A DNA stretch of 64,000 nucleotides from Pseudovirgaria hyperparasitica (taxonomy: Eukaryota; Ascomycota; Dothideomycetes; Acrospermales; Acrospermaceae), in contig NW_022985552.1 in NCBI RefSeq assembly GCF_010093815.1, positions 868,001 to 932,000 on the forward strand, written 5' to 3'. The notes under the pieces are model-generated. The model made no database searches. It had not been told where the DNA came from and saw only the letters and a list, made by a program, of their open reading frames with translations. The translations under genes and the position numbers were made by a program. Each line of letters opens with the position of its first letter. Position 1 is the stretch's first letter. Of the stretch, positions 43,215 to 55,074 are shown one piece after another.

Positions 43215-43650
43215 GCGTACATGCTCAGCCGCAGAATACCCGGCATGATGATGAGAACAACAATAACAATAACAACAATATTAATTGACCATGCACTATA
43301 ACCTCCAAACACCCTCAACACACACAAAACCCACACACGCCGCAAAACACACATATCTACCTCCCTCCCTCCCCCCGCGCACATGCCCAGCAGCCTCTCA
43401 ACCTCGTATCCAGCCACAGCCATATTCCAAGTCCCCCATCCAGCGTAGCGCAGTGGGGCTCCCTCCCCCCCCCACCCGCCGGGACTTTTCTACGTTCGTG
43501 GCTTCTGGTGGATGTGGTTGTGGCTTCTAGTGGCTTGCTACGTAGATCGGAGTGTGGGTGTTAGACCTTAGGGCTGAAAGAAGGGAAGAAAAACGAAAGA
43601 AGAATAATGTGCATGTATGCATGTATGCATGCATGGTCTGGCTAGAAGAG

Positions 43651-43651
43651 G

Positions 43652-43684
<33 letters not shown>
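43651..43684. repeat. GTGAGA microsatellite
   Basis: About five units of GTGAGA occur in tandem. Confidence 0.9.
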
Positions 43685-45306
43685 TCAAGCGAGAAACGAA
43701 CAGGGGGGACTGCCTGGGGTGTTGGGTTAGCTAGGGAAGGGGTTAGAAGTCGTGCGAGGGCATGGAGGTACAGTATGTACTGTTGTATGTAGGCGTGAGG
43801 CGTTGGCTTGTGTATTCATGGGTCGTGGTGTGTGTGTGCGTTGTGTGGGTGATACAATCGGCATCCATCTCATCTGTGAGATCTTAGATTCTGTGTGACG
43901 GACGGGCATCCATGACTCGTGTTTGCTCGTGTTGTGCCCTTGTTTTAGGACTTTTAGGTTTCGTGTTTTGCTTTTGCTTTTTTTTTCTCGCCGCGTGCCT
44001 GCCGTTCGTGGATCTGGATCTGGATCTGAATCTGAATCTGGCATTTTGTACGAGAATTGTGGGGTTTTTTCTCGTGTGTGTTGATGATGATGATGCTGCT
44101 GCTGTCTGTTCATGATGATGATGATGACGATGACGACAATGATGAACAAGTAAACCACAACACTCGAGTATCCATGGCGAAAATAGGACAATCCGTAGTT
44201 AAAACGTCAGCTTTCAGTCGGTCGAGCTAAGCAATCCACCCAGCAATCCCCCATTGGCTACCAACACAAGCAGTATAATCCCTCTGAGAGGAAGCGAAAA
44301 ATAGCCAGCTTAGACGGTAGGGCTATTATTGCCTGCCAGCCTTACGGCCGTATATCAATCCTGCCCTGCCCTGCCAACAACATCCATCCAGGATCCATCC
44401 AGCATCATCATCATCAAAAAGCCGCCCCATGAATGATCACCCAGGTCCCCGCACGTGCTTTGCTGACGCTCTAATACCGCTCTATTACCGCCTTACCGCC
44501 CCCAATTCCCCAATCCCAATCATGACGGCTGCAGTCATTGGTAATTAATGCTCTTTGCCGGTTTGACAAGGCGCCGTTTCTTCCTCCTCCCGCTCAGGTA
44601 TGTGTCTGTGTGCATGCGTGTGCGGTTGTCGGTCGGTTGTCCCACAAACCACCAAAAGGGCTGTGATTGCTGGAAGACCTGTTTTGAGTAATTGGACAGT
44701 GGGGATTGGTGCTGACCTTGCACGTGCATAATAATGATGATGCCTTGCCTTGCTGTGTAGCTAAATGACGCAGTTGGCAGGGAAGATAGCAAATGTCACC
44801 CGATCGTAGTGTAGTGTACTGGTGAAAGAGTACTAGTACTAGTATTGAGTCTGTAAAGTAAGATTATACAATTCTTTGTGGGCCTGGGCCTGCCTGGGTG
44901 CTATGGTATAGTTGTATGACTTCTGAGCTACATGTACGCAAGTCGCTTGCGCCGGTGGGGTATATATCGAACCATGCGCCGCCATCATCCTGCATGCCGT
45001 GAGACAATTGGCCTATTATAAAATAAAATAAAAGAGATGAGCTGAGCAGTACGGCGCGCAAGGACAACGGTAACGAAGCTTGCCGACGCATGTTTCCAAT
45101 ATACAATCGCCATGAACGCCCCGCTTTGGATATAATAAACAGTGATAGGCTCCGTTCGTAAAGCCGCCGATGATCAACATGGTGTGCTGATGCTGGCGCG
45201 CGTGTCTCTTTCGATCGTAGAATGCATGATCCCGCTCGTGTGCAAATGCTGTCAGGAAATCGTTTACTGGCGTTCCAGGTACTGAGCAACAGCAACTACA
45301 ATCCCC

Positions 45307-47372
45307 TCAAGTGTTGCTGATGATGACTCGTGCACCCTCTTTCCCAAGTACACCTCGCTCCCGAGCTTTGGGGCTCCGTTCCCGCCCCTTTTTCCGGTTG
45401 AGAAATCCGAGCATACCAGTCGGTCGTTGATCAGTCGAGGCCTCATTCTTTGGAGAGATCATGGCACTACTCTGGTTAGCCATCTCAGACCATGAACCTG
45501 TCTCGTTGAGGACGACTTGCACTCCTCCACCCATTGATGTACTACGCGTGCTGCCACGCTGTCTATTGATGGGTCTTGAGTATAATTGTTGCGACTTCTC
45601 TGCAGCTTTATCCGGGAAATAGTCCCTCTTTTCTTCTCGATCACGTGCATAGTCCGATCTGCCTCGAGTCGATCTTTGCGAGGTTGGCGAACCACTAGAG
45701 AGATGGCCGTGTGTTGGAATTGGAGGCGAACCATTGGGGCTTTGCGTGCGCGCGCGGTCCTTATGGGACGAGGTAGGACGAAGTCTTTCGGAGCCTTCTG
45801 ACGTCTTGGATGCAGAATACTCATGCACAGGCGATGGTACCTGAGTCGGTGGGTTACTATGGTTGCCGCTGCCGTTCCCGCTTCCATTGCCTTCCACAAC
45901 GACTGGTGCACGATCTGCACCCACGGTTGTATAGTTGAAAGGTTCAAATAATGATTCAATCATTTTGTGCAGCTCTTCGGCTCGAATTTCTTGTGCCGTG
46001 GCATCATCTTTGAGTTGCTCTCTGGGCTTTTGTCTCCGGGCGCGTGCTTCTAGAGGGGCTTCCTCCAGGAGCAGCTCTTCTAGATCATATGTAGCGTCGA
46101 AATTAGTCTTTTCGCTAGACGGGAGAAACACTGGTTCGTATTCTTTGCGCTCCAGAGCGTCAAAGTCCAACTCCCGGAAGAAGGGATTGTCAGCAAAACT
46201 TTCAAAGCTGATAGCTCCTATGCGCTTCTTGCGGTCTTTCTCCAGCAAGGAGCTGATCGCATGCAAGCATGGCATGGATACAGGAGGATTTGTGACCGGG
46301 TAGGTTGGCTCGCCCTTTTGAATTTTGGCAGATAATTGTTCGTGGTTACATGCTTCGAACGGGCGCTTCAGAGGGAGTATGTTAGCACATGACTTCATGA
46401 TGAGCACAACTGACGAACCTTATTGTATATGCACTCGTAAAAGAGCACACCCAAAGACCACCAATCTACCTCGCAGGAGTAGCCCTTTCCTTGGTACACT
46501 TCTGGAGCAAGGTATGCAAGAGTACCAGACTTGCTTGTGAGTGGTTTGGCAGGTGTGAAGTCGGATGCAACATTCTAATTTGTGTTAGCATGGTGTGTAT
46601 TCAATGGAAAAGTGGAACGCACGAAGTCTGCCAGATGCACATGTCCATCAGAATCCAATAGTACATTGTCAGGCTTGATATCGCGATGCACTATGCCTTG
46701 CTTATGAATGTAACGAATAGCACATCCAAGCTCAGCTATCCAAAATCGTACGGCATCTTCAGTGAATGTTTTTCGTGAAATATGAAATCGCAAATCACCG
46801 CCATTCATCAGATCGACTACAATATACCTGGAGACTTTGTTAGTTGACATTCTGGAATCGGTGTTAGTGCCATACAAGTACTCGATGTCCTGGAAACTGT
46901 AGCGCAAATTACACAGGAACGGATGATTGAGGTGTTCCAGCATCCGTCTCTCTCGTATTATGTTCCGTACGCTCTCAGACCGTACAACTGTTCCACTCCG
47001 TTAGCTTCTATGTATTCTTTTGCTTCATAGCGGGCTCTGGCAGCAACTCCCGTCCGAAAGGCACGGTAAGGAGTGCAGGAAGGACTGACCTTCATCTTTA
47101 CGAATGTATTTGAGAGCGAATGTGAGACCAGTATCTTTGCGTTCTACGATACGGACTTTACCAAAAGCACCTTTTCCGACGACGCGGAGAAGACGAAAGT
47201 GGTTCAAGTTCACTGTGGAGAGAAGGAGGGTTAGCAAGCGTTCCCAAGGATGACTTCTGGTAGAAGGAAGAGCGAAGCAGAGGCAGCAAAGGATGGGATG
47301 GATTGTGCATGGACTTGTGGCGGACATACCTTCATCTGTGAAGACCACGGGCTTCCCGTTGGAATTACCCAT
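45307..47372 (-). CDS. AGC-type kinase, STK32/YANK family
   Basis: The model has six exons (47372-47330, 47212-47090, 46987-46876, 46827-46623, 46574-46419, 46365-45307) and 565 residues; every phase agrees. It begins MGNSNGKP, an N-myristoylation pattern shared with STK32 proteins. The kinase core has G27-KGAFGKV, the ATP lysine K49 (FALKYIR), catalytic HRDIKPDN, and a DFN triplet (LADFN) instead of DFG, as in STK32. The activation segment reads [12 protein letters not shown]. After the kinase lies an AGC C-lobe extension ([16 protein letters not shown]), then a long S/P-rich, disordered tail of about 200 residues absent from animal STK32. Physiological substrates are unknown in fungi. Fungal members likely sit at membranes through the myristoyl group, which is inference. 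Confidence 0.93.
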
Positions 47373-49757
47373 TGCGTATCTACTGAAATAGATTGGTTCA
47401 AGTGTATTTAGATTGACATGAATGCCAAGCCGAGTATTCTGATCAACGACACCAAGCTGGAGTCGTGGAAAGAGATATGTGCCGGAAGCGAGGAGTGACG
47501 TTGAGGATCGAACAGGGTGGGAAGGACAAGGCGAGATATCGGTAGATTGGCGATCAATCAGACGGGTGTACAGACGAGGAGGGATAGGACCGTATCGAAC
47601 GATGCGTGTGCGGAAGATAGAAGGGAATTAGACGAAGGCTTCTTCTATGCTGGATCTGGGCGAAAGGAATAGGAATGGTAATTAAGGGCGTTGAAGGAAG
47701 CCCGAGTATAGTGGGAGAGTGAAAGAGGAGCGAGTTGATAGCAGAGGAGGCTGAAGCTGGATAGCGGTAGGTAATTAGATGGGTGGGTAGAGCAGGTATA
47801 GGGAGAGAGAGAGAGAGAGAGTGAGTGAGTGACAGAGTGACAGCCTTAAGTGAGTGGTGCCAGGTGCGCGAATGAGTAAGTAAGTGAGTGAGTGAGTGAG
47901 TGAGTGAGTGAGTGAGGGGCCAGAGGGTGGTAATAATAACAATTGAGCCCTGGCCATGGGGTCAGACAGTGGTAGTCAGTGGAAGTCAGTAATAGTCAGG
48001 CTGCGAATTTAGCATTTTTAGCTGGCCTAGTGCCCGCTAACACGCAAAATAAGTCGCGGAAATGTTCTCGAAAGCCGCCAACAAGCTTCCACCAGCGCTA
48101 TAAGGTTGGCTGGTCGCTCTCCTATCGCCTTTCTCCACACACAATCCACCCCAATCCACACTACCAAAACGCCTTACACTACCACACACACACACACTCT
48201 CTCTCTCTCTCCCGCCACCATCTTTCTGCCCTATATGGCGGCCCTACGTGAACAAATTACGGATTACTACCATGTTCAACAGTTCTCTGGAAATTCTTCT
48301 GCAACGTGCCGAATAGAACCACAATCGCCTACCCCTTTCTCTCGTGGCCCTCCCTCCCCTTACCGCTGGTCTGTTGGCCTGTCACTGCGGTCATTCCAAG
48401 GGGAACTCCGGCTTGCTGCATGCATACCGCATCATGCATCAGTCGCCAAGCTGCGCAAATGCTTCCACCCCGCTAATCTGTTTCCCCTTCTTCACGCGTT
48501 GTTGGAATTAAAAAGAAAGGCTTGTCCACTGCCGGATCCCAAGTAGGTGCTTCAAAGTATCGTTCATCAAACAGTCGTTTGTCGTTGTCCGGCTTGCTCG
48601 CGAGTCTGAAGCATTCGATTCACACAGTGTTGGCGGCATGACGCCGCAAACCTTGTCGATTGTCATCGCCACCACTCTCCCCCTTGTGCAGGCCCTGCGA
48701 AAACAAACCCCTGATGCCGACAAGAGCATTGGCCGTATGATGCGCGTTCCCACGTGTCCTAACTCTTGTCGGCCTCGGACGTATGCGCAATGCGGAAGTT
48801 TCATCTTCGCAAAGCAATGGGTCTGCGCTGACGCAGGATCTCTGAGAAATTGAAGTGGTTAAAAATAGCGACATGGCGCTCATCGGACGTCTTGAGCTAG
48901 AGTCACGCGTCGGTCACGTTCTGTGTTTTGTCTGGGTTTAGTCTCCTTTTCTGTCAAAATAGGAGAAAGTGAAGCTTGCGACATGCATTTGCAAGCCCAC
49001 CGCTGTTTCGTGTCTGACGTCGCCACGGTCCAGGTTGATTATTATTACAGTCACTTTTGCCAGCCTTCATTCGCAGCTATTCGTTACTCCGTCTGACAAT
49101 CTTAACAACTTGCATATCAATACGACTGCACTATAGATGCGACCTGGCTGCTATAGTCAAAGCTCGCTCTTTCGCGAGTCACGACAAATCCTCTGTTAGC
49201 CATCACATGAACAAAGCGCAAGAATAGAGTTTCGGCTCCCACAACTCACTGTGCCTCGAGTGAACAAGCCTCCTAAAGGACCCAGAACATCCAGCAGACG
49301 TACTGATCGCCTGTTCTACGGCCTATCGTATCCTTGATCCTCGTCTGATCGAAATTATTATGACTGCGTTCGGCTAACAGGCCTGAGCTACATGTGCACT
49401 CATGCTTGGCGCCTCAAGCTGAAATTCACTATAGCTACTAAGGTCCAAGTCTGAGCTTACGAGCTAACTGCTGCGTCTAGAACCCTCAACTGTCACGCCC
49501 TATATACGTTAGGCAAACTCAAGGATCTCTAGGATAAACCTTGATGTGCCAATGTCATTGTACTCTGCTCCATGGCGTCTCAAACTCGAATCATTGTCAC
49601 ACTGTCGTCGGCATCTAGATTCTTCCTTGAGTCGGCATCGGTACTGCTTAGAACCTCATGGCCAGATTTATTTCCCCACGATACACCGACTTTGCGTCGG
49701 AGAAATCGTTGGGCTGATGTGCACTCCCATGTGGCTTATAATGAATCAGCCTTCCCA
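47373..49757. other. intergenic region, no supported gene
   Basis: The 5' leader and promoter of the kinase lie from 47373 to about 47920, including GA and GTGA microsatellites. The stretch 48000-49750 has only weak open frames (48106-48546, 48508-48804 and antisense shadows) with no domain. No RNA gene is recognised. Confidence 0.5.
47802..47915. repeat. GA and GTGA microsatellites upstream of the kinase
   Basis: A GA run (47802-47821) and a GTGA run (47872-47915) are 430-540 bases before the kinase ATG. In the kinase sense direction they read as TC and TCAC. Confidence 0.85.
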
Positions 49758-50887
49758 TCAATCAAACTTTTCTCCGACCAGATTCTCGCTCAACGTCCAG
49801 AGCCTCTCCGCAAATGTGGGGTCCACGGCATGGGGTGGAAACGACGAATCGACATTACATGCTGCGAGCACAGCACCATTGCTATCCGCAAGGCTTGGAT
49901 CAAACGCACCCAAAAGATAGCTGGCTGAACCTTGCTGTACGCTTTTGGGAGGAACCCAGTCCGGGTTCGGGCTTCCATTTGGCATGAGCCATCCACGATC
50001 TATCATTTCTTGTAATGATATTTCTCTTGCAAGTCTTGTTCCACCACAACCTCAACAACAAAGTCAGCGAAGAAAGCACACTTAGAACCTTGAGCATGCG
50101 ACATTCTCACCTCCTGGGTCGACACCAAACGAGCGAAGGCCCACTTTGCCGTACTTCCTCGCCAACGCGACTGAAAAGAGGAGATTCGCAGATTTTGATT
50201 GTCCATATGCGAGAAATTTCTCGTACTCCTTGCCCATACCGAAATTTGGATCCTCAAATCGTACCCCTCCTGCACGAGAACCGGCACTGCTGACGTTAAC
50301 TACTGAAGCACCTCCATTCGACTTAAGCAAGGCCGGCATGATCAGATTCGTAAACGTAAAGTGGCCTAGATGATTGACACCGAACTGCAACTCGTGACCA
50401 TCCTCAGTTGTCTGGAATGTGGGAGTAGCCATGACTGCCGCATTGTTGATGAGCGCATCGACAACCGGCGTCATATCGAGCAGCTCAGCTGCGGCCTTAC
50501 GAACCATTTTTTGACTTGCCAAGTCGAGTTGCAGTGCTCTGATACTGTCCGTCTGTCCCAGGGGCTCTAGTTCTTGGATGACGGCCTGTATGTTCGAATG
50601 CGTTCGACTTGCGAGAACCAATAACTTTGGGGACTTTTTGAATATTGCTCGAGCAGCGTCGGCACCAATTCCACCAGGCCCAATACCGGTTATTACAACT
50701 GATACAAGTTAGTAGCCACCATCGTGAAGTAAATTGTGAGTCTACACATGCCTACTTTATCTTTGATACGATCTGCGAAAACATTCGCTATCTCATCTGA
50801 CGTAGTTTCCCAATTGAAGCGACCTTTCAAATCCTTCTCACGCCAGGTGGACGCGGCAGCCGCCTTCTCACCGTCCGTCAAAGACAT
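49758..50887 (-). CDS. short-chain dehydrogenase (retinol dehydrogenase/WWOX-like)
   Basis: The model has three exons (50887-50752, 50698-50111, 50050-49758) and 338 residues. Intron 1 (50751-50699) appears to have a GC donor (AG|GCATGT), a perfect TACTAAC branch site and a CAG acceptor. This choice alone restores the family reading KVVVITGIGPGGIGA in phase 1; the GT a few bases upstream (AAA|GTAGGC) would run into a stop. The Rossmann motif is T49-GIGPGGIG, followed by INNAAV, VNVSSAG and the catalytic Y210-GQSK214. Intron 2 (50110-50051) has a GTGAGA donor and TTGAG acceptor, giving TRLAREISLQEM in the next exon as in homologues. The C-terminal part (PPKSVQQGSAS) is typical of the group. 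The substrate is unknown. Confidence 0.88.
50699..50751 (-). other. probable GC-AG intron
   Basis: The 53-base intron begins GCATGT after an exon ending GTAG, contains TACTAAC near its 3' end and ends ATCAG. The family-conserved length across the Rossmann loop supports it; no GT donor gives an open frame. Confidence 0.7.
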
Positions 50888-51841
50888 GGTTGCTCATATG
50901 TAGTGACCTGTCCTGAACGCCGTGGCGACGTCGCTGTTGCACGAGATGGGGATTCTCCTGAGGAGCGCGCAGACTCAAACGTTCTAGTCTTGTTCAAATC
51001 AACGAAAGCTACAATACACTCAATAGGAACAGCATCGCTTTATATACATCGCAGACGGCCGCTGCACGCTACGCCCGGCCTAGACAAAGTAATACGTGGT
51101 AGAATAGAGCCACCGGTTGGGCTCGTCCAAGTTTTCGTCTATACTTGCATCATCTCTGCCTCCAACAGTCCTACAATCTATGGCGCCGGCAAGCACACGC
51201 TCCGGGTCGTGCTCGCGTTCGCGCTCACGCTAGGTATTGTAGCTACCAAGCCGTTGTCGTAAGGCGTCCCTGTGACCCTTTCCTTAGTGACCCCTAAGCA
51301 ACGGTGCAGTGCGTCTGTGCGAAGCGGCCTCCTGATTTCACATGTGCAGTCTTTGTGTTGTTCATCAGTCGAAGAGATAGCAATGACCTGTGGTCTCGGC
51401 AGTGTATTATAGAGGAGCGTAGTCGAGTCTACTGTTGCTGACTCGATGCATCGCCAACATGCACATTTCACAGATCAACAGGGGACGCTCCACCGCATCG
51501 GGTCTAGTTTGAGAATATCTGAGCACGGATATCTCCGGCCTAACCCCACGCCCAATAACAGGTATTGACCCCACTGCACCCGTGAAAGGACAGTCCACTC
51601 TGCGTCATTTCATGCGCGACCACCGTATTCAGTAGATAGGCGGCAGCATCTATGTGAACAGGTGTAAGCATTTATCGTGTTTCCTACTTCAATCATGCTC
51701 TCTCGATGATATCCTTCTCTGTCATTCTGTTCACACTCAGCATCGCTGTTCTCATACGCTTCGCCGGTAGGCATCAGCACCGTTGACGTAGCGAATCTGC
51801 TAACACTTAGTATAGCTCAACTATACACACAAACCCACATT
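50888..51841. other. divergent promoter region, no supported gene
   Basis: About 950 bases lie between the SDR (-) and the F-box-like gene (+). Open frames at 50903-51262 and 51178-51471 are not recognisable. Confidence 0.55.
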
Positions 51842-52773
51842 ATGCGTCGTGGCCCTCGTTTCGTGAATCTACAAAATAACGGGCCTCGCAATTTACAGAC
51901 CGCACCATCCACCAGCGACGACTACGCGTCCGGTCCGTCTCCAAGCGACGTCCGCCTCGTCCGTGCATACCTCAAGCACCTGTCACTCCCCACCGAACTC
52001 GTACTCTCCATCCTTGACGAAGCAGACTATCGCCCCCTCCTTATAGCTCACCGAAACGAGAAAGTGGCACTATACTCCCACGTTTCCCGTAGCGGTAACG
52101 AAGGCGCAGCTCTGTACCTGACGTCTCCTGTCATCCCGGTTGGGCTCAAGAGAGCTGGAATCACACATGTTCCCAAGAAGATAACGTACCGGATATCAAG
52201 TCATGACCAGGGCTACTGCAGCGAGCCTGGTCTTGCAGGAACGTATAATGGGCATACCTGGTTCGAAGCGACTATTCTTCGCCCTCGGTCTGACACTGAT
52301 ACGGGTCCCGGGAGTGTTGGAATAAACTACCAACCGCTGGAAAGACAATTTCCCCGCCAGCCCTTGCCATCTTGGAAAAATCCCGGGGATGCAGCAGAAA
52401 GTATCCAGTCCTATGGTTGGGATTTCATTCTCGATGAGGATGGCAATGCCATATCTTGGCGCGTACAAAACAATTTGAGTGCCACTAGGTCGGATGTGGA
52501 ACACGAGATTACATGGGAGAAAGGGCAAGAAGTCGAGATTATTGACCCAAGTACTAATGACTTTAACGGAAGAGGGAATGGCCAGGGCTTCTTTGACATC
52601 CTAAGAGAAGGTGATCGAATTGCCTTGTGGGCTCGTGCTTTGGTACGTTGCTTTTAATCCCTCTCTTCCCTCATCCACGCTCTATAGCACAAGCTGACAA
52701 TCTGCAGTATCCTGGCTGGATCAATCACATCAAGGAAGCCAGCATCGAGATTACATATGACGAGCATCAGTGA
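51842..52773 (+). CDS. uncharacterised fungal protein, F-box-like N terminus
   Basis: The model has two exons (51842-52642, 52708-52773) and 288 residues. The intron (GTACGT, CTGAC branch, CTGCAG) is in phase 0. Residues about 50-65 read LPTELVLSILDEADYRP, an F-box-like helix pair. The middle has beta-rich sequence with RISSHDQGYCSE and HTWFEATILR. The C terminus reads GFFDILREGDRIALWARALYPGWINHIKEASIEITY, which I recall as a conserved ending of a widespread fungal family of unknown function. The last short exon supplies this ending, which supports the splice. It may act in protein degradation if the F-box is real; that is inference. Confidence 0.75.
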
Positions 52774-52870
52774 AATTCTCAAAACCAGCCTACATATTCC
52801 GCTTTGGCAATTGAATGGTGAGATTCAGTAGTCTCCTACGATTGGGCAGACGAGCATATACAACTGTAAA

Positions 52871-53126
52871 GCTCTGTGGGAATATGGTAGATTAGACGTG
52901 ACAAAGTTGCTTGACGGTCTTAACTCGTCTAGCTACGCTCTATATATATATAAGCCTAGCACTCGATAAGATTTGAGTAATGGGGATGACATACTAGAAA
53001 TCCCGATGTGGGATTTCATCCCTATTATTTAGATCTTTTTAAGCGCTAGGCTTATATACATAGAGTGTAGCTAGACTAGATAGGACCGTTAATCAACTTT
53101 GCCACGTCTAAATCTACCAACAGAGC
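52871..53126. mobile_element. foldback MITE-like element A
   Basis: A 256-base unit has terminal inverted repeats of about 90-95 bases, roughly 85% alike by eye: 52871-52964 pairs with 53126-53045. The arms share GTAGATT, GACGTG, CAAAGTTG, GACGGTC, GTCTAGCTAC and TAAGCCTAGC. The centre (about 52982-53023) holds a nested hairpin, AAATCCC facing GGGATTT. It has no coding capacity, so it would be non-autonomous. Clear target-site duplications were not found. Confidence 0.8.
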
Positions 53127-53160
53127 ATCTATGACACACCCACGTGATGTCGACACACGT

Positions 53161-53333
53161 GCTTTGTGGGAACTTCGGTAGATTTGATGTGGTAAAGTTG
53201 ATTGACGTATCTAAGTAGTCTAAATATCAACTATATATACAAGCCTAGTGCTGTGGTCATATAGTTGGTATATAGACTAGATAGATACGCCAATCAACTT
53301 TGTCACGTCAAATCGACCGAAGTTCCCACAGCC
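53161..53333. mobile_element. foldback MITE-like element B
   Basis: A 173-base unit 35 bases after element A has arms of about 76 bases (53161-53236 and 53333-53258) and a short loop. The arms begin near TGTGGGAACTTCGGTAGATT and share ACGTG, AAAGTTGATTG and GTCTA with element A, so both belong to one family. The left arm runs on into AAGCCTAGTGCT, like element A, which suggests that the right arm is shortened. Confidence 0.8.
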
Positions 53334-54397
53334 TTCATCCTTGATCGACCCGCAGCAGGAATATCGGATGGTAATTAATCACCCCAATTCGAACACCACA
53401 TTCCCCTCGCGCCACAGTTGTACGGCAGGAGAACTTGTGCGTCACCTGTGTGACTGGTCTAGCAGATTATTTTCGACTCAAAAAACAATATCCGCTTACA
53501 TGGTTGTACAAACATTGGTCCATCTTAGGTACCGTGATGAATATGAAAGATCTGCCCATTTCTCAACACCCGGTACCACTGACGTCTTCTTGGACGTCTC
53601 GTCATCAGGGCGTTGCATTGTCGTCGGTATAAGATGCAGCGGCCGCTATAAAACCTACAATAATTGAGTATGAGTATCACGGGATTATCAGAGTAGTAGG
53701 CCAGAGCAGCGTGCTCATTTGAAAACAAGCAAGTAATTTGGCATACATAATCACACGTCTTGCGTTATATACAGCTGATTTTATCGTGTCAACGACGGGG
53801 GGTGGGGGTAGAGCGGGGAAGGGGAGTAGTAAAGGTATGTATTGGGGGCATGATGGGATAGAATGCAAAACTTGTAGCGATGTATATATATATATATATA
53901 TGAGACCAAACTCTGAGAGCATATCGTCTTTGGTCGACTTTGAGCATTGATATGTGTGCAGTGGTGGGTGGTGCGCTGGTATATATATATACATATATTG
54001 CAGTGAGAATCGTGAGATGTGTGGGTTAGTTAGTCAGGCAGGCAGGCAGATATGACGTCTACTTAATAGAGTATATCAATATTCTACTGAGTTTTGTACG
54101 AGGTTTGTATTAGAGGTAGTAGGTAAGGGGGTTAGCGTAATTACTGGTAGTTCTGTTCTCTAGGCTTCAAGTCCTGTGGCGCGTGTGTGTGTGGGATGAC
54201 AGGAGTATATATATATATATATATACCACCTTTTTATTTGTGTTCGAGTTTTGTGTGTTTTGGTGCGGTTTGTGGCATCGTCAGGTGGGGAGGAGGTGGG
54301 AAGATGAGGTGAGGTGAGGTGAGAGACGTGTGATGAGGGTGGGTTGCGTGCTTTGGAAACCTCGGACTTGCTGCTGGGATCGTGGCTGTTGTTGTTG

Positions 54398-55074
54398 CTA
54401 ATTATATTGTAATATAATACGATGGCATGCTCTCGTGGGTACAGCTGCTGCTTTTTCTAATGCTGTCTGTAGGTCATCCTCGTCCTCGTTCATCTTTGCG
54501 TCTATCTCTGCGGACTGTTCTTCAACCTTTGCGACAGCGCCCTCCCCGCCCAGTCCCCAAGACATAAAACCAGGAACGTGGTATATCTGGCTGGCACTGG
54601 CGACGTGCTTGCGACCAGGAGCGGCGAGTGCTGCATCGGATGCTCCACCGATGAACAATAAGTCGGGAGTATCCTGACAGATACGGCAGTGTCGAATATT
54701 GCTCATCTGAGAGAACTCGACTGACTGTGTCTGGTATCCATCACTTCGCAACGGTTTCCGATTTTTGCTACGCGCTGGTTGGTGGAGAAGCCAGAGGTGT
54801 GGTGGTCGAGAGCTCGAGCATTGGGAAGCCAAACGAGCCTATTTTTGGAAGCGTGGTGAGTGTGTACTCCTGGAAGGCCTTACTTGTTAATGCTCTGACT
54901 GTATGGTAGGATGGAGTATTTTCTCTGGTAATTGGACATATTGGGTTGTGCATGGAGATCTGCGCTCTGAGGTGTGAGTAGTCTAGGAGATGATCTGCTT
55001 GAGAGGAAGCTTTGACTGACTTTGGTGTAGGGCGTTATTGACGGCGTTTCTCCAGAATGGCTCTGGTGTCGCAT
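54398..55074 (-). CDS. possible small gene, tentative three-exon model
   Basis: The open frame from 54691 down to 54398 reads MSNIRHCRICQDTPDLLF and continues with a natural-looking sequence ending HRIILQYN. Upstream on the same strand a frame from 55074 reads MRHQSHSGETPSI and ends at a GTAAGG donor. The two can be joined by a middle exon through acceptors AAATAG (near 54844) and CTCTCAG (near 54692) in consistent phase, but the branch sites are weak. C-x2-C in CRIC may be metal-binding. No family is recognised. I give it low confidence: it could be a single exon or not a gene. Confidence 0.35.

Larger units (their letters stand above)
41327..45306. other. gene-poor interval rich in simple repeats
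   Basis: About 4.0 kb have no gene I can support. It contains CATA (about 43186-43214), GAGAGT (about 43651-43684) and poly-T/C runs (about 42950, 43082, 43980). Frames at 42879-43301 and 43727-44191 are low-complexity and unrelated to known proteins. It may be a long promoter or 3' region, or may hide non-coding RNA. Confidence 0.5.
52774..54397. other. intergenic region with foldback elements and TA repeats
   Basis: No gene is supported. It holds the two foldback elements described separately, TA microsatellites near 53882-53901 and 54205-54225, and G-rich low-complexity sequence. Confidence 0.6.

Noticed and set aside
42879-44191. Several frames in the gene-poor interval
   Set aside because: They are made mainly of simple repeats (CT, TGA, GAGAGT) and lack any family likeness.
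48106-48546. Open frame upstream of the kinase
   Set aside because: Crosses low-complexity sequence and has no family or splice support.
49546-49928. Overlapping plus-strand frames
   Set aside because: They are antisense to the last exon of the second short-chain dehydrogenase and its 3' flank.
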